Assembly: GCF_900232995.1 (NCBI RefSeq)
Contig: NZ_OCVX01000003.1
Span: 2,140,895-2,204,894 of the forward strand
Origin: Mycobacterium simulans
GTDB taxonomy: Bacteria > Actinomycetota > Actinomycetes > Mycobacteriales > Mycobacteriaceae
Length of the DNA: 64,000 bases
Direction: 5' to 3'
Of the stretch, positions 26,411-37,322 are shown piece after piece. Numbering within the stretch: position 1 is the first letter of the stretch; every line of letters starts with the position of its first letter. A model generated the notes under the pieces. It made no database searches, was not told where the DNA came from, and worked only from the letters and a program-made list of their open reading frames with translations. Made by a program: the position numbers and the translations under genes.

Positions 26411-27142
26411 GTCCGCCGGTAGCGACGGCGTAACAATGTAGCCGGTGCCGAAGTCCCCGTAGATCGTGACGTCGGCGGGACAGCGCTCGGGATACAACGC
26501 CACGTAGGCGCAGACGACGGCGTCAACCGGATCCTCCGCGCGACGTAGCTCGCACTTGCGCTGGGCGCCCGTCACCTGCCGGCGCAGGGAAACCCAATCG
26601 GAGTTCCCGATTACACGCAGCGGCACCGGGGCATGCTCGAGCTCCTCGACGCTGTCCATCAGCCGCAGCAGCTCGGACTTGAGTTGATCGACGCTACGGC
26701 CCGGCTTGGCCTTGTATTTCAGGGTGCGGCGCAGTCGAAACAGTGCCACAGTCGCCGCGTGTGGATAGACCTCGATGGCGCGTCGGGTGGCACCTGCAGA
26801 TGGGTCCAGATCCAAGTCGAGTGCTTCAGCCAGCCGCGCGGCGCGTGGCATGCTGGCAAACTCGGGCTTGCTGGTGTTAGCCGGATGCGCGCCCGCTTCG
26901 AACTTGCGGAAGTCACGGTTGAGTGCGGTCTCGGCGGGTCGTTGCCCGGTTGGGTTTGTCACCACCAGCGGCGCATCGAAGCCGACGAGGCAATCGCCCT
27001 GGACGTAGGGTCGTAGCGCCGCCAACACGTCGGCATCGTCGCGGGCGGCGCCAATCTGCACCAACGAGCCGTTGGCGTCGACAACCGCGATACCGGTGGG
27101 ATTGCGACCAGCCCAGGCGAGGTCCACGCCGACGAAGTACAT
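26363..27142 (-). CDS. DUF429-family protein (Rv0776c type)
   Basis: A 259-aa protein opening YFVGVDLAWAGRNPTGIAVVD, an RNase-H-like fold start (GxDxAW...) typical of DUF429, with 'VGFDAPLVVTNPTGQRPAE' and late 'EDPVDAVVCAYVA' as second acidic motif. Its nucleic-acid or nucleotide role is inferred from the fold only. Start ATG at 27142. Overlaps tetR by 48 bp at its 3' end and is divergent from purB. Confidence 0.85.
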   Translation of the reverse strand: MYFVGVDLAWAGRNPTGIAVVDANGSLVQIGAARDDADVLAALRPYVQGDCLVGFDAPLVVTNPTGQRPAETALNRDFRKFEAGAHPANTSKPEFASMPRAARLAEALDLDLDPSAGATRRAIEVYPHAATVALFRLRRTLKYKAKPGRSVDQLKSELLRLMDSVEELEHAPVPLRVIGNSDWVSLRRQVTGAQRKCELRRAEDPVDAVVCAYVALYPERCPADVTIYGDFGTGYIVTPSLPADLDPDGPLIDGRQHVN

Positions 27143-27245
27143 CGCCTTACCAAATCACCGAACATCGAATAGTTGTAGGGATTCCGGCTCGATCTACCCA
27201 ACAAGCCGACGTTGGCGAGCTGAAACGACCGTAAGCTGTGTGTCT

Positions 27246-28664
27246 GTGAGCATTCCGAACGTGCTGGCCGCCCGGTACGCCAGCGCCGAGATGGTTGCGA
27301 TCTGGTCGCCGGAGGCCAAGGTGGTCGCCGAGCGGCGGCTATGGCTGGCCGTATTGCGGGCGCAGGCCGAACTGGGTGTGGACGTTCCCGCCGAAGCAAT
27401 CACCGACTACGAGCGCGTGCTCGACGAGGTGGACCTAGCCTCGATCGCAGCCCGGGAACGGGTGCTGCGCCATGACGTCAAGGCCCGCATCGAGGAATTC
27501 AACGCGCTGGCCGGTCATGAGCATGTGCACAAGGGGATGACGAGCCGTGACCTGACCGAGAATGTCGAGCAGCTACAGGTGCGACGGTCGCTGGAACTGG
27601 TCTTCTCCCATGGGGTGGCAGTGGTCGCGAGGCTTGCCGAGCGGGCGGTGGCATACCGCGACGTGGTCATCGCTGGCCGCAGTCACAACGTGGCCGCGCA
27701 GGCCACGACTTTGGGCAAGCGGTTCGCTTCGGCGGCCCAGGAGACGCTGATCGGGCTGACGAGGGTGCGGGAATTGATCGACCGCTACCCGCTGCGGGGC
27801 ATCAAGGGGCCAATGGGCACCGCTCAGGACATGCTCGATCTCTTGGGCGGCGACGCCGCCAAACTGGCTGAACTCGAACGTCGCGTCGCCGAGTTCTTGG
27901 GCTTCACAACGGTTTTGACCAGCGTGGGGCAGGTATATCCGCGTTCACTAGACCACGATGTGGTGTCCTCCTTGGTGCAGCTCGGCGCCGGCCCTTCCTC
28001 GTTGGCGCACACCATCCGGCTGATGGCCGGGCACGAACTCGTCACCGAGGGCTTCGCGCCCGGTCAGGTCGGCTCGTCGGCGATGCCGCACAAGATGAAT
28101 ACTCGCAGCTGCGAACGGGTCAACGGCCTGCAGGTGGTGCTACGCGGATATGCATCGATGGCCGCCGAGCTCGCCGGTGCCCAGTGGAACGAGGGCGACG
28201 TCTTCTGCTCGGTCGTGCGCCGGGTTGCGTTGCCGGACAGCTTCTTCGCCATCGACGGGCAGATCGAGACGTTTTTGACGGTGCTCGACGAGTTCGGCGC
28301 CTACCCGGCGGTGATCCAGCGCGAGCTGGACCGCTATCTGCCGTTCCTGGCCACCACCAAGGTGTTGATCGCCGCGGTGCGCGCGGGCATGGGGCGCGAG
28401 TCGGCCCACCACGTGATCCGCGAACACGCGGTGGCGACGGCGCTGGCGATGCGCGAACAGGGGGCAGAGCCAGACCTTTTGGACCGGCTGGCCGCCGATC
28501 CCCGGCTGCCGCTAGGCCGCGACGCGCTGGATGCCGCGCTGGCCGACAAGAAGGCATTCACCGGCGCGGCGGGCGATCAGGTGGACGAGGTGGCCGCATT
28601 GGTGGACATATTGGTAGGCCGCTACCCAGACGCGGCCAAGTACATACCGGGTGCGATCCTATGA
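27246..28664 (+). CDS. purB: Adenylosuccinate lyase
   Basis: A 472-aa fumarase/aspartase-fold lyase for steps 8 and 12 of purine synthesis. The signature [10 protein letters not shown] and the catalytic His regions 'TSRDLTEN' and '[17 protein letters not shown]' are visible. The start GTG at 27246 gives [13 protein letters not shown] and the same length as Rv0777. A longer in-frame opening upstream is not coding. The stop overlaps the start of cyp126 (ATGA). Confidence 0.98.
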   Translation: MSIPNVLAARYASAEMVAIWSPEAKVVAERRLWLAVLRAQAELGVDVPAEAITDYERVLDEVDLASIAARERVLRHDVKARIEEFNALAGHEHVHKGMTSRDLTENVEQLQVRRSLELVFSHGVAVVARLAERAVAYRDVVIAGRSHNVAAQATTLGKRFASAAQETLIGLTRVRELIDRYPLRGIKGPMGTAQDMLDLLGGDAAKLAELERRVAEFLGFTTVLTSVGQVYPRSLDHDVVSSLVQLGAGPSSLAHTIRLMAGHELVTEGFAPGQVGSSAMPHKMNTRSCERVNGLQVVLRGYASMAAELAGAQWNEGDVFCSVVRRVALPDSFFAIDGQIETFLTVLDEFGAYPAVIQRELDRYLPFLATTKVLIAAVRAGMGRESAHHVIREHAVATALAMREQGAEPDLLDRLAADPRLPLGRDALDAALADKKAFTGAAGDQVDEVAALVDILVGRYPDAAKYIPGAIL

Positions 28665-29908
28665 CTCTCGCCAGCGCGCTCTCGGGTATCGACTTCACTG
28701 ATCTGGACAACTTCGCCCACGGCTTCCCGCACGACCTCTTTGCGATTCATCGTCGGGAGGCGCCGGTGTACTGGCACGAGCCAACGGACAACACCCCCGA
28801 CGGCGAGGGCTTCTGGTCGGTGGCCACCCACGCCGAAACCCTTGAGGTGTTGCGTGATCCGGTAACCTACTCCTCGGTCACCGGCGGCGAGAGGCCGTTT
28901 GGCGGCACGCTGTTACAGGACCTGGCCATTGCCGGCCAGGTGCTCAACATGATGGACGACCCGCGGCATTCACAGATTCGGCGCCTCGTCAGCTCGGGGC
29001 TTACGCCGCGCATGATCCGTCGCGTCGAGGACGATCTGCGCGCCCGCGCGTGCCGACTGCTGGATGGTGTGACTCCAGGCGAACCGTTCGACTTTCTGGT
29101 TGATATAGCGGCCGAACTGCCGATGCAGATGATCTGCATCCTGCTGGGTGTGCCGGAATCCGAACGACATTGGCTATTCGAGGCCATCGAACCGCAGTTC
29201 GACTTCGGCGGTTCGCGCAAGGCGGCACTTTCGCAGCTCTCAATGGAAGAGGCCGGATCGCGGATGTTCAGCTACGGCCAGGAGTTAATCGCGTCCAAGC
29301 GCACCGACCCGACCGACGATATGCTGTCGGTAGTCGCCAACGCGACGCTCGACGACGAACACGCGCCGGCCCTATCGGATCTCGAGCTGTACCTGTTCTT
29401 CAGTCTGCTGTTCAGTGCGGGTGCGGAGACGACACGTAACGCGGTCGCGGGTGGCTTGCTGGCGCTGGCCAACCATCCGGAGCAATTGCACGCGCTGCGC
29501 GGGGATCTCGACATGCTGCCGACGGCGATCGAGGAGGTCGTGCGGTGGACGTCGCCGTCGCCGTCCAAGCGCCGAACCGCCACGCGGGACATCACGCTCG
29601 GTGGGCACTCGATCGAGGCGGGACAGAAGGTTCAGATCTGGGAGGGCTCGGCCAACCGCGATGCCCTCGTCTTTGACCGGGCGGACGAGTTCGATATCAC
29701 GCGAAAGCCCAACCCACACCTGGGCTTTGGACAAGGGGTGCACTATTGCCTGGGCGCCAATCTGGCCAGGCTGGAACTGCGGGTGCTCTATGAGGAACTG
29801 TTGTGGCGATTCGCGACCGTGCGGGTGGTACAGCCCGTCGAATGGACACGCAGCAACCGGCATACCGGCATCCGGCACCTCGTTGTGGAATTGCGCGGTT
29901 CGCAATGA
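28661..29908 (+). CDS. cyp126: Cytochrome P450 CYP126
   Basis: A 415-aa P450 starting [17 protein letters not shown], with I-helix 'SAGAETTRN', K-helix EEVVRWTSP and heme loop [10 protein letters not shown]. Length and placement match CYP126 (Rv0778, 414 aa). It follows purB with the ATGA overlap, an arrangement known in M. tuberculosis, so purB and cyp126 are likely co-transcribed; a metabolic link is unproven. Substrate not known. Confidence 0.95.
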   Translation: MTLASALSGIDFTDLDNFAHGFPHDLFAIHRREAPVYWHEPTDNTPDGEGFWSVATHAETLEVLRDPVTYSSVTGGERPFGGTLLQDLAIAGQVLNMMDDPRHSQIRRLVSSGLTPRMIRRVEDDLRARACRLLDGVTPGEPFDFLVDIAAELPMQMICILLGVPESERHWLFEAIEPQFDFGGSRKAALSQLSMEEAGSRMFSYGQELIASKRTDPTDDMLSVVANATLDDEHAPALSDLELYLFFSLLFSAGAETTRNAVAGGLLALANHPEQLHALRGDLDMLPTAIEEVVRWTSPSPSKRRTATRDITLGGHSIEAGQKVQIWEGSANRDALVFDRADEFDITRKPNPHLGFGQGVHYCLGANLARLELRVLYEELLWRFATVRVVQPVEWTRSNRHTGIRHLVVELRGSQ

Positions 29909-30885
29909 AATTCCGGCTCGCCGATGTCGAGCCGGCACCCGATGTATTCGCCGCGGTGATGGCGACCGGGATTTTGTCGATCGCCGCGGGTCAGCACCAC
30001 TACGTCCGGATCAGCGACACCTTGGGTGTGCTTGCCACGACCGCTCTGGTGGTCCTCGCCGGATTGGTTATCGCCGCCGCGGTAGGAAGGCGGAATTCCC
30101 TGTGGGACTTGACCGATCCCGATGTGACACTGCGATTGTTCACATTCGTCGCCGCCTGCGCGGTGCTGGACAGCCGGCTGGCATCCCGTCGCATGGTGAT
30201 GTACATGCTCGGAGCGGTTGCGCTGTCGGCGTGGCTGGTGCTGATGGTGCTGTGCACCCGAAACATGTTGGCGCCCCGGTGGACGACGCTGCGGGACCGT
30301 GCCCACGGCGCTTGGGAGCTCGCCAGCGTGGGCACCTCCGGCCTGGCGATCGTGGCCACCCAGGTAGCCCGCCACACCCCCGAACACTGGTGGTTTGTGG
30401 TGGCCGTGCCGGTCTGGGTGGTGGCGCTTTGCCTCTACGGCCTGATGACGTGGCTGATCTTGTGGCGGGCGAGCGTAGAGCGACACGAACGCAACGGCTT
30501 CGAACCCGATTCCTGGATCTTGATGGGCGGGTTGGCCATTGCGACGCTGGCCGGCGCCAACATCCACAGCCTGGCGCCGGTTTGGCTGGCTCCAGCGGTG
30601 CGAGTGATCACCGTGGTGACGTGGACGGCGGCGACCCTGTGGATACCCGTGCTGATCTACTTTGGCCTGCAGCGGATCAACCGGCGGCCCGGCATGCTGC
30701 ACTTCGCGGGCGTGTGGTGGGCCCTGGTGTTCCCGCTGGGTATGTACGCGGCGGCCACTGACGCCATGGCAGCCGAGATCGGTCAGCGTTCGCTGAGCAC
30801 CGTGTCGCTGGTGTTCTTCTGGATCGCAATGGCGGCCTGGCTGATCGTTGTCATTGCCGGGCTGCTTACTGTTCGCGAAGCGTGA
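29905..30885 (+). CDS. TehA/SLAC1-family transporter
   Basis: A 326-aa membrane protein with about ten hydrophobic helices. It opens [29 protein letters not shown]; '[13 protein letters not shown]' is the C4-dicarboxylate/tellurite-resistance (TDT) family start, and '[15 protein letters not shown]' is the typical ninth-helix motif with Phe-Pro-Leu-Gly. Likely an anion channel/carrier; substrate unclear. ATG overlaps the cyp126 stop (ATGA). This gene is not at this place in H37Rv as I recall. Its end overlaps the convergent gene by 20 bp. Confidence 0.88.
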   Translation: MKFRLADVEPAPDVFAAVMATGILSIAAGQHHYVRISDTLGVLATTALVVLAGLVIAAAVGRRNSLWDLTDPDVTLRLFTFVAACAVLDSRLASRRMVMYMLGAVALSAWLVLMVLCTRNMLAPRWTTLRDRAHGAWELASVGTSGLAIVATQVARHTPEHWWFVVAVPVWVVALCLYGLMTWLILWRASVERHERNGFEPDSWILMGGLAIATLAGANIHSLAPVWLAPAVRVITVVTWTAATLWIPVLIYFGLQRINRRPGMLHFAGVWWALVFPLGMYAAATDAMAAEIGQRSLSTVSLVFFWIAMAAWLIVVIAGLLTVREA

Positions 30886-31486
30886 TGCCGGCTGCCCGTA
30901 GCTCCAGCGCGGCCAGCCCGCGGATTGTGGCGGGATCCTCGCGCCGCCACGCACCGACCGGATCCGCACTGACGGCGGCCAATTTGGCCGGCGACCGGTT
31001 GGCCAGTGCCCGCAATGCCAGCAGTTGCTGGCCGGCCGGGGTGGCGGCGAGCGCGGTCACGACCCACTTGCGCCGGAAGAACCGCAGCCGCAGGAACAGC
31101 CATGGTCCGGCCACGGCCAGGATCGGCGTCGCGGCGACCGCCACCGCGAGCACCACCGCAAGCCAACTCGCCGTTGTGTCCAGGCTGTGGCCGGCGCCTG
31201 CAATGTCGAGGGCCGCATCGGCGGCCGCGGTGAGTGGCTTGCTCAGCGCGTCGCCCACCAACGGAACACGCTGCGCGTCGTGGCCCGCGGACCCCAGATT
31301 GCCGGCGACGCCGTGCGCGCCGATCTCCACCTGCCGGCCGGCCTCAGCGATCATCGAGATGGCGCTGTGTACGGCAAGGCCGACAAACACCCATATCATC
31401 GTCCACACGGCCACGGCGATGTCACTCAATAGTTGGGCGGCCAGCCGGACGGGTCTGGTGGAGTACGGCAAGAAGCGCGATCTCAT
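30866..31486 (-). CDS. Membrane protein of unknown function (Rv0779c type)
   Basis: A 206-aa protein with a hydrophobic helix near residues 20-45 (IAVWTMIWVFVGLAVHSAISM) and a second pair of segments near 105-135 (WLAVVLAVAVAATPILAVAGPWLFLRL), then a soluble Arg/Ala-rich tail. No known catalytic motif. It corresponds to Rv0779c by place and appearance. Convergent with the TehA-like gene (20-bp overlap) and divergent from purC. Confidence 0.8.
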   Translation of the reverse strand: MRSRFLPYSTRPVRLAAQLLSDIAVAVWTMIWVFVGLAVHSAISMIAEAGRQVEIGAHGVAGNLGSAGHDAQRVPLVGDALSKPLTAAADAALDIAGAGHSLDTTASWLAVVLAVAVAATPILAVAGPWLFLRLRFFRRKWVVTALAATPAGQQLLALRALANRSPAKLAAVSADPVGAWRREDPATIRGLAALELRAAGITLREQ

Positions 31487-31538
31487 AGGGCTGATCCCAG
31501 CACATGTCCACTGTCAGAGCGGCGGATAGGCTGACGCG

Positions 31539-32432
31539 ATGCGCCCCGCACTAGCCGACTACCCGCATCTGGCCAGCGGCAAGGTCCGTGAGATCTATCG
31601 CGTCGATGACGACCATCTGCTGCTGGTCGCCACCGATCGGATCTCGGCGTACGACTATGTCCTCGACAGCACTATCCCGGACAAAGGCCGCATCCTGACC
31701 GCGATGAGCGTGTTCTTCTTCGGCCTCGTCGAAGCCCCCAACCACCTGGCCGGGCCGCCGGACGACCCGCGCATCCCCGATGAGGTGCTTGGCCGCGCGC
31801 TGGTGGTGCGCAAGCTGGACATGCTCCCCGTGGAATGTGTGGCCCGCGGCTACCTGACAGGGTCGGGATTGCTGGACTACCAGGCCACCGGGAAGGTGTG
31901 CGGCATCGCCTTGCCGCCGGGTCTGGTCGAGGCCAGCAAGTTCGCCACACCGGTGTTCACCCCGGCGACGAAAGCCGCGCTGGGCGATCACGATGAAAAC
32001 ATCTCGTTCGATCGGGTGATCGAGATGGTAGGCGGCGTGCTCGCCAACCAGCTGCGCGACCGTACCCTGAAGATCTACGTGCAAGCCGCCGATCACGCCC
32101 TGACCCGGGGAATCATCATCGCCGACACCAAGTTTGAATTCGGCACCGACCGCGCCGGCAACGTGCTGCTGGCCGACGAAATCTTCACACCGGACTCGTC
32201 TCGGTACTGGCCGGCCGATGACTACCGGGTCGGTGTGGTCCAGACCAGCTTCGACAAGCAGTTCGTGCGCAACTGGCTCACCAGCCCCGAATCCGGCTGG
32301 GACCGTGCCGGCGACCGGCCGCCGCCTCCGCTTCCGGATGACATCGTCGAAGCCACCCGCGGTCGTTACATCAATGCCTACGAACGGATTTCAGGTCTGC
32401 GCTTCGACGACTGGATCGGCCCGGGCGCATGA
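31539..32432 (+). CDS. purC: SAICAR synthetase
   Basis: A 297-aa phosphoribosylaminoimidazole-succinocarboxamide synthase. [20 protein letters not shown] is the family start, and '[15 protein letters not shown]' and '[10 protein letters not shown]' are the substrate and metal motifs, with '[15 protein letters not shown]' after it. Length as in Rv0780. The last bases overlap ptrB (GCATGA). Confidence 0.98.
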   Translation: MRPALADYPHLASGKVREIYRVDDDHLLLVATDRISAYDYVLDSTIPDKGRILTAMSVFFFGLVEAPNHLAGPPDDPRIPDEVLGRALVVRKLDMLPVECVARGYLTGSGLLDYQATGKVCGIALPPGLVEASKFATPVFTPATKAALGDHDENISFDRVIEMVGGVLANQLRDRTLKIYVQAADHALTRGIIIADTKFEFGTDRAGNVLLADEIFTPDSSRYWPADDYRVGVVQTSFDKQFVRNWLTSPESGWDRAGDRPPPPLPDDIVEATRGRYINAYERISGLRFDDWIGPGA

Positions 32433-34600
32433 CCGACAATCCGATTCCGCCGGTGGCTAAGCGGGTGGAGGCTCGGCGCGAGCACCACGGTGACGTTTTC
32501 ATTGACCACTACGAATGGTTGCGCGATAAGGATAGCCCCGAAGTTATCGCCTACCTCGAGGCCGAAAACGACTATGCCGACCAGACCACTGCGCACCTCG
32601 AACCGTTGCGGCAACAGATCTTCGACGAAATCAAGGTGCGTACCAAGGAGACCGACCTGTCGGTACCGACTCGACGTGGCGACTGGTGGTACTACGCCCG
32701 CACCTTCGAGGGAAAGCAATACGGTGTTCACTGCCGGTGCCCGGTAGCTGATCCCGACGACTGGAACCCGCCGAAATTCGACGAACACACCGAAATAGCC
32801 GGTGAACAGGTGTTGCTCGACGAGAACGTGGAAGCAGATGGCCACGATTTTTTCGCGCTGGGCGCGGCCAGCGTCAGCCTGGACGGCAATCTGCTGGCGT
32901 ACTCGGTAGACGTCGTCGGTGACGAGCGATACACGTTGCGGTTCAGGGACTTACGGACTTCACAGCAGTATTCCGACGAGATCGCGAGCATCGGCGCCGG
33001 GGCGACCTGGGCCGCCGACAACCGTACCGTCTACTACGTCACCGTGGATGAGGCCTGGCGCCCGGACACTGTGTGGCGTTACCGGCTGGGCTCAGGCGAA
33101 TCGTCGGAGCGGGTCTATCACGAAGCCGATGAACGGTTCTGGCTCGCGGTGGGCCGCACTCGCAGCGACGCCTACGTGTTGATCGCGGCTGGCTCGTCCA
33201 TTACATCTGAGGTCCGCTACGCGGACTCCGCCGACCCCAGCGCGCAATTCGCCGTGGTGCTGCCCCGGCGTGACGGCGTCGAGTATTCCGTGGAACACGC
33301 TCCGCCGGGTTCTGAGGGCGGCCAGGACCGCTTCTTGATCCTGCACAACGACGGTGCGGTGAACTTCGCACTAGCTGAGGCCCCCGTCGGCGATCCGACG
33401 CAGCAACGCACCCTGATTCAGCACCGAGACGATGTCCGACTTGACGGCGTTGATGCGTTCGCCGGCCATCTGGTGGTCAGCTACCGGCGCGAGGCGCTGC
33501 CCCGGGTGCAGCTGTGGCCCGTGCAATCCGACGGAAGTTACGGTGAGCCCGAAGAGATCTCGTTCGACTCCGAGCTGATGTCGGCTGGTCTAGGACCCAA
33601 TCCGAATTGGGATTCGCCCAAATTGCGGGCCGGTGCGGGATCTTTCATCACCCCGACGCGGATCTACGACATCGACCTGGTCACCGGTGAACGCACCTTG
33701 CTGAAAGAACAGCCGGTGCTCGGAGGCTATCGACGCGAAGACTATATTGAGCGCCGCGACTGGGCTTACGGAGACGACGGCACCCGGATCCCGGTATCGA
33801 TCGTGCACCGCGCCGGTATCGAGTTCCCAGCGCCGGCATTGGTTTACGGCTACGGCGCTTACGAGATCTGTGAGGATCCACGGTTTTCCATCGCCCGGCT
33901 GTCGTTGTTGGATCGCGGGATGGTGTTTGTGGTCGCACACGTTCGCGGCGGCGGTGAGATGGGCCGGCTGTGGTATGAACATGGCAAGCTGCTGGACAAG
34001 AAGAACACATTCACCGACTTCGTAGCAGTGGCACAGCATCTGGTGGACTCCGGACTGACGCAACCGGAGCGGTTGGTTGCTTTCGGCGGCAGCGCGGGCG
34101 GATTGTTAATGGGAGCCGTCGCCAACATGGCCCCGGATCTCTTCGCTGGAATCCTTGCTCAGGTACCCTTCGTCGATCCGCTGACCACGATCCTGGACCC
34201 GTCGTTGCCGTTGACCGTCACAGAGTGGGACGAGTGGGGAAATCCGTTGAACGACAGCGATATTTACGCCTACATGAAGTCGTATTCGCCGTATGAGAAC
34301 GTCGCAGCCAAGTGCTATCCGGCGATCCTGGCCATGACGTCGTTGAACGATACCCGGGTGTACTACGTTGAGCCGGCCAAGTGGGTTGCGGCTTTGCGGC
34401 ATACCAATAGCGATGCCAATTCCTGCAGCAACCCGGTGCTGTTGAAGACCCAGATGCACGCCGGTCATGGCGGGATCAGCGGCCGCTACGAGCGTTGGAA
34501 AGAAACCGCATTCCAATACGCGTGGTTGTTAGATGCTGCCAATGGCGACGAAAGCGGCGGCGGCCAGAAAGACGACCTCCTCGGCACTGCGCAGGGTTAG
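32429..34600 (+). CDS. ptrB: Prolyl oligopeptidase family peptidase, intact PtrB
   Basis: A 723-aa oligopeptidase-B-like serine peptidase. The N-terminal ~400 residues are the propeller, and the C-terminal hydrolase has Ser in [10 protein letters not shown], Asp in [14 protein letters not shown] and His in HAGHGG. It cleaves short peptides after basic residues in the family. In H37Rv this locus is split as ptrBa/ptrBb (Rv0781-Rv0782); here one frame covers the entire enzyme. ATG overlaps the purC stop. The last 72 bp overlap a convergent DoxX gene. Confidence 0.95.
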   Translation: MTDNPIPPVAKRVEARREHHGDVFIDHYEWLRDKDSPEVIAYLEAENDYADQTTAHLEPLRQQIFDEIKVRTKETDLSVPTRRGDWWYYARTFEGKQYGVHCRCPVADPDDWNPPKFDEHTEIAGEQVLLDENVEADGHDFFALGAASVSLDGNLLAYSVDVVGDERYTLRFRDLRTSQQYSDEIASIGAGATWAADNRTVYYVTVDEAWRPDTVWRYRLGSGESSERVYHEADERFWLAVGRTRSDAYVLIAAGSSITSEVRYADSADPSAQFAVVLPRRDGVEYSVEHAPPGSEGGQDRFLILHNDGAVNFALAEAPVGDPTQQRTLIQHRDDVRLDGVDAFAGHLVVSYRREALPRVQLWPVQSDGSYGEPEEISFDSELMSAGLGPNPNWDSPKLRAGAGSFITPTRIYDIDLVTGERTLLKEQPVLGGYRREDYIERRDWAYGDDGTRIPVSIVHRAGIEFPAPALVYGYGAYEICEDPRFSIARLSLLDRGMVFVVAHVRGGGEMGRLWYEHGKLLDKKNTFTDFVAVAQHLVDSGLTQPERLVAFGGSAGGLLMGAVANMAPDLFAGILAQVPFVDPLTTILDPSLPLTVTEWDEWGNPLNDSDIYAYMKSYSPYENVAAKCYPAILAMTSLNDTRVYYVEPAKWVAALRHTNSDANSCSNPVLLKTQMHAGHGGISGRYERWKETAFQYAWLLDAANGDESGGGQKDDLLGTAQG

Positions 34601-34975
34601 TCGCGTCGTCATCGACTTGGGTGGACTGGGCATCCGGGCGGCATAGACGTTGGCCGGAAACATCATCAGCATCAGCGCCAGAAGGCACATGGCCGCTGCC
34701 ACCCGGGTGCCGGGCAACAACAGACCGGCGGCGCCCACGAGCTCCAGCACGCCGGTGAGGGTGACCAGCGGGCCCGGCGCGGGCAGTCGGGGCGGCACGA
34801 TCGCGATGAGGTCACCACGTAGCGGTGGCGCGAAGTGCGCAACCCCGGTGACCACGAACATCGCCGCGAGCCCGACAGCGACAGCGGTGGTCCAGTTGTT
34901 TACGTAAGCCACGCCGAAGCAGCCGATGATCCGAGCGACAATGCTGCCCAACAGCAGAGTGATCAATGGAGCCAT
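34529..34975 (-). CDS. DoxX-family membrane protein
   Basis: A 148-aa protein starting MAPLITLLLGSIV at 34975, chosen because AGGAGAGG lies 7 bases upstream; an ATG at 34993 lacks a site. Four hydrophobic helices and the motif GVAHFAPPLRGDL plus GVLELVGAAGLLLPG are those of DoxX-like/SURF-like proteins. Its 72-bp 3' overlap with ptrB is unusual but clean. It is divergent from a TetR gene that probably controls it. Confidence 0.85.
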   Translation of the reverse strand: MAPLITLLLGSIVARIIGCFGVAYVNNWTTAVAVGLAAMFVVTGVAHFAPPLRGDLIAIVPPRLPAPGPLVTLTGVLELVGAAGLLLPGTRVAAAMCLLALMLMMFPANVYAARMPSPPKSMTTRLTLRSAEEVVFLAAAAFVAIGSI

Positions 34976-35064
34976 CCCAGCCTCTCCTAGCATCTAGACA
35001 CTGACAAGATCGACCATATGCATTCAATCTAGGCAGTGTCAAGTTAGGTCGTTATGCTGGGCCT
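34976..35064. promoter_or_regulatory. Divergent doxX-tetR promoter region with a split dyad
   Basis: GACACTGAC at 34997-35005 and GGCAGTGTC at 35032-35040 form an inverted repeat with one mismatch across a 26-bp AT-rich centre. The repeated core CTAG[AG]CA[CG]TG is present at both ends. They are placed to be TetR sites; TTATGC (35051-35056) could be the tetR -10. Confidence 0.4.
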
Positions 35065-35628
35065 ATGGACCGGCCGACTTACCATCACGGCGATTTGCGC
35101 AGCGTGATCCTGACCGAAGCCGCGCGTCTGGTAGCCGAACGGGGCGCCGATCACGTGTCGCTTCGCGAGCTGGCCCGTGACGCGGGTGTGTCGCATGCCG
35201 CGCCCGCGCACCACTTCACCGATCGGCGCGGTCTGTTCACCGCGCTGGCAACTCAGGGATTCCAGCTGCTGGCCGAGGCGCTCGTGGACGCCCGTCCGCA
35301 GTTCGCCGACGCGGCCCTGGCCTATGTACGGTTTGCCATCGAGCACCCCGGCCACTACCAAGTGATGTTCAACAGGTCACTGCTCGACAGCTCGGATGCC
35401 GAACTGGCCGCGGCTGAGGCAGCCGCTGCGGCGGAACTGGATCGCGGAGTAGCGACTCTCAGCGACCCCAACGCCCAGGCGGATCCGGCTTACGCCCGGC
35501 TCGCGGCTTGGTCACTGGTACACGGCTTTTCGATGCTGTGGCTCAATGACGCGGTGAATCCGGAAGTGAGGGCGGCGGACCCGATGGACAGCGTCGCGCG
35601 GATAGCTCGGCTGCTGTTCGAGGGTTAG
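35065..35628 (+). CDS. TetR-family regulator
   Basis: A 187-aa regulator starting MDRPTYHHGDLRSVILTEAARLV, the AcrR-type N-terminus with a HTH region 'VSLRELARDAGVSHAAPAHHF'. The 'GHYQVMFNRS' and 'ARLAAWSLVHGFSML' segments resemble the TetR C-terminal WHG-domain. Divergent from doxX with a dyad between them, so local control is likely. It ends 5 bp before the convergent EmrB gene. Confidence 0.92.
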   Translation: MDRPTYHHGDLRSVILTEAARLVAERGADHVSLRELARDAGVSHAAPAHHFTDRRGLFTALATQGFQLLAEALVDARPQFADAALAYVRFAIEHPGHYQVMFNRSLLDSSDAELAAAEAAAAAELDRGVATLSDPNAQADPAYARLAAWSLVHGFSMLWLNDAVNPEVRAADPMDSVARIARLLFEG

Positions 35629-35633
35629 CGCGA

Positions 35634-37223
35634 CTAGCCGGCAGGCCTTTTCGGCAGAAACGACGCCGGGATAATCGTTAAAGCCATCGTCGCGACCGCG
35701 ATCACAAAGACCACCGCGTAGGCGTGTGAAAGATCATGCAGCACATTGTCCGCGAAGCCGGGGCCAAGGGCTCGGCGTGGTATTGCCGACGGATCGATGG
35801 GCACCCCACGCTTGGCCGCGGTTTGTTGGAGCAACGCGACTTCGCCGGCGGCCGAGATGTTTTCGCTGCGATTGAACTGATTGGTCAGGATCACGGACAT
35901 CAGTGCGGTCCCTATGGAGGCGCCGATCTGGTGGGTGACGCTGATCAGCGTCGAACCGCGGGCGATCTCATGTGGTGCCAGCGTCTGAACCGCTGCCCCG
36001 GAAAGCGGCATCATGGTGCAGCCGATGCCCATCCCCATGATTGCGAGCCCCACCAGCAATGTCGGCGCATACCCGGCGTGTCGGTATACACCGTAGCTAA
36101 AGATGCTCAGGCCGACCGTCATCACCGTAATGCCAAGCAGCACGACCTTTCCCGGTCCCCGCTTGTCCATGAACGTGCCCGCAAGCGGCATGGTCAGCAT
36201 GGCGCCAAGTCCCTGGGGGGCCAAATGTATCCCGGATTGCATCGGGGTTTGGTGCATGACCTGCTGTAGGTAGCTCGGGAGCAGCAGCCCGGCGCCGAAG
36301 AAAGCGCTCATGAGCGTCAGTGCCGTCACATTGGACTGGGTGACCACAGTGTTGTTGAACAGCCGCAAGTCGATGAGCGGATGATCTGCGCGATACCAGG
36401 CATGCAGGGCGAACGCGGCGATCAACATCAGGCCGATGGTCGCCGGTATCAAGACGTAGCGGTCGGCTACCGTGCCTCGGCCCGGAATGGACGACACCCC
36501 GAACAGGAACGTGGCCAAGCCTGGCGACAGCAGCAGGACACCGATCAAGTCGAAGCTTTCTGACGGTGCTGGGCGATCCTTGGGAAACACGATGATTGCG
36601 AGGATGAACGCGATCAATCCGATCGGCAGGTTGACCAGGAAGATCCACGGCCAGCTGAAGGAGCCGATCAACCAGCCGCCAAGGATCGGCCCACTGATCG
36701 GGCCGAGCAGCAGTGGGATGCCCAGGACCGCCATCATGCGTCCCATTCGCTTGGGGCCGGCTACGTGCGTAAGGATCATGAATCCCAGCGGCAGCAACAT
36801 GCCGCCACCGACACCCTGCAAGACCCGGAATACTATGAGCGTCACGATGTTTGATGCGAACGCGCACAGTAGTGAACCCAGCGTGAAGGCCAGAACGGAT
36901 CCGATCCAGAGCCGTTTGGTTCCGAATCGGTCAGCAGCCCAGCCCGTTATCGGGATCACGGTAGCCAGCGCCAGAGTGTAGCCGGTCATCGTCCACGCGA
37001 CGACGGCCTGGGTAGAACCGAATTCGACAATGAACGTGCGCTGCGCGACGCTGACGACGGTGGCGTCGAGCACCGTCATTACCGACGCCAGCACACACAC
37101 GCCGGCGATCCGAAAGAGCCCAGCGTCGAGCTTGTCAGGGTAGACGTGTTCGCCGCGGCGGGGCTGCCCGGCGGCGGTGGTGGGTAACGCGGCATCGGCC
37201 GGTGCGGAACGCGCTTCATCCAT
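35634..37223 (-). CDS. emrB: DHA2/EmrB-type multidrug efflux transporter (Rv0783c type)
   Basis: A 529-aa protein from the ATG at 37223 (MDEARSAPADAALPTTAAG). About 14 membrane helices, motif A 'GWAADRFGTKRLW' and the antiporter-type motif C 'GIPLLLGPISGPILGGWL' indicate a proton-coupled drug exporter of the MFS. The open frame continues 139 codons upstream but the family start is here. Corresponds to Rv0783c. Divergent from the next gene by 99 bp. Confidence 0.93.
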   Translation of the reverse strand: MDEARSAPADAALPTTAAGQPRRGEHVYPDKLDAGLFRIAGVCVLASVMTVLDATVVSVAQRTFIVEFGSTQAVVAWTMTGYTLALATVIPITGWAADRFGTKRLWIGSVLAFTLGSLLCAFASNIVTLIVFRVLQGVGGGMLLPLGFMILTHVAGPKRMGRMMAVLGIPLLLGPISGPILGGWLIGSFSWPWIFLVNLPIGLIAFILAIIVFPKDRPAPSESFDLIGVLLLSPGLATFLFGVSSIPGRGTVADRYVLIPATIGLMLIAAFALHAWYRADHPLIDLRLFNNTVVTQSNVTALTLMSAFFGAGLLLPSYLQQVMHQTPMQSGIHLAPQGLGAMLTMPLAGTFMDKRGPGKVVLLGITVMTVGLSIFSYGVYRHAGYAPTLLVGLAIMGMGIGCTMMPLSGAAVQTLAPHEIARGSTLISVTHQIGASIGTALMSVILTNQFNRSENISAAGEVALLQQTAAKRGVPIDPSAIPRRALGPGFADNVLHDLSHAYAVVFVIAVATMALTIIPASFLPKRPAG

Positions 37224-37322
37224 GGATTTTTGAGCATATCGGGGAGCGCGGCAGTCCGGATATATGTCTGCTGTCTGCGTGTACGTCACCGTCTCGAAAC
37301 CTGGAATCGGCAAACTACAAGC

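Noticed and set aside
28184..29908. 574-aa form of CYP126
   Set aside because: The first 159 codons overlap purB in another frame. The ATG at 28661, overlapping the purB stop, gives the standard P450 length.
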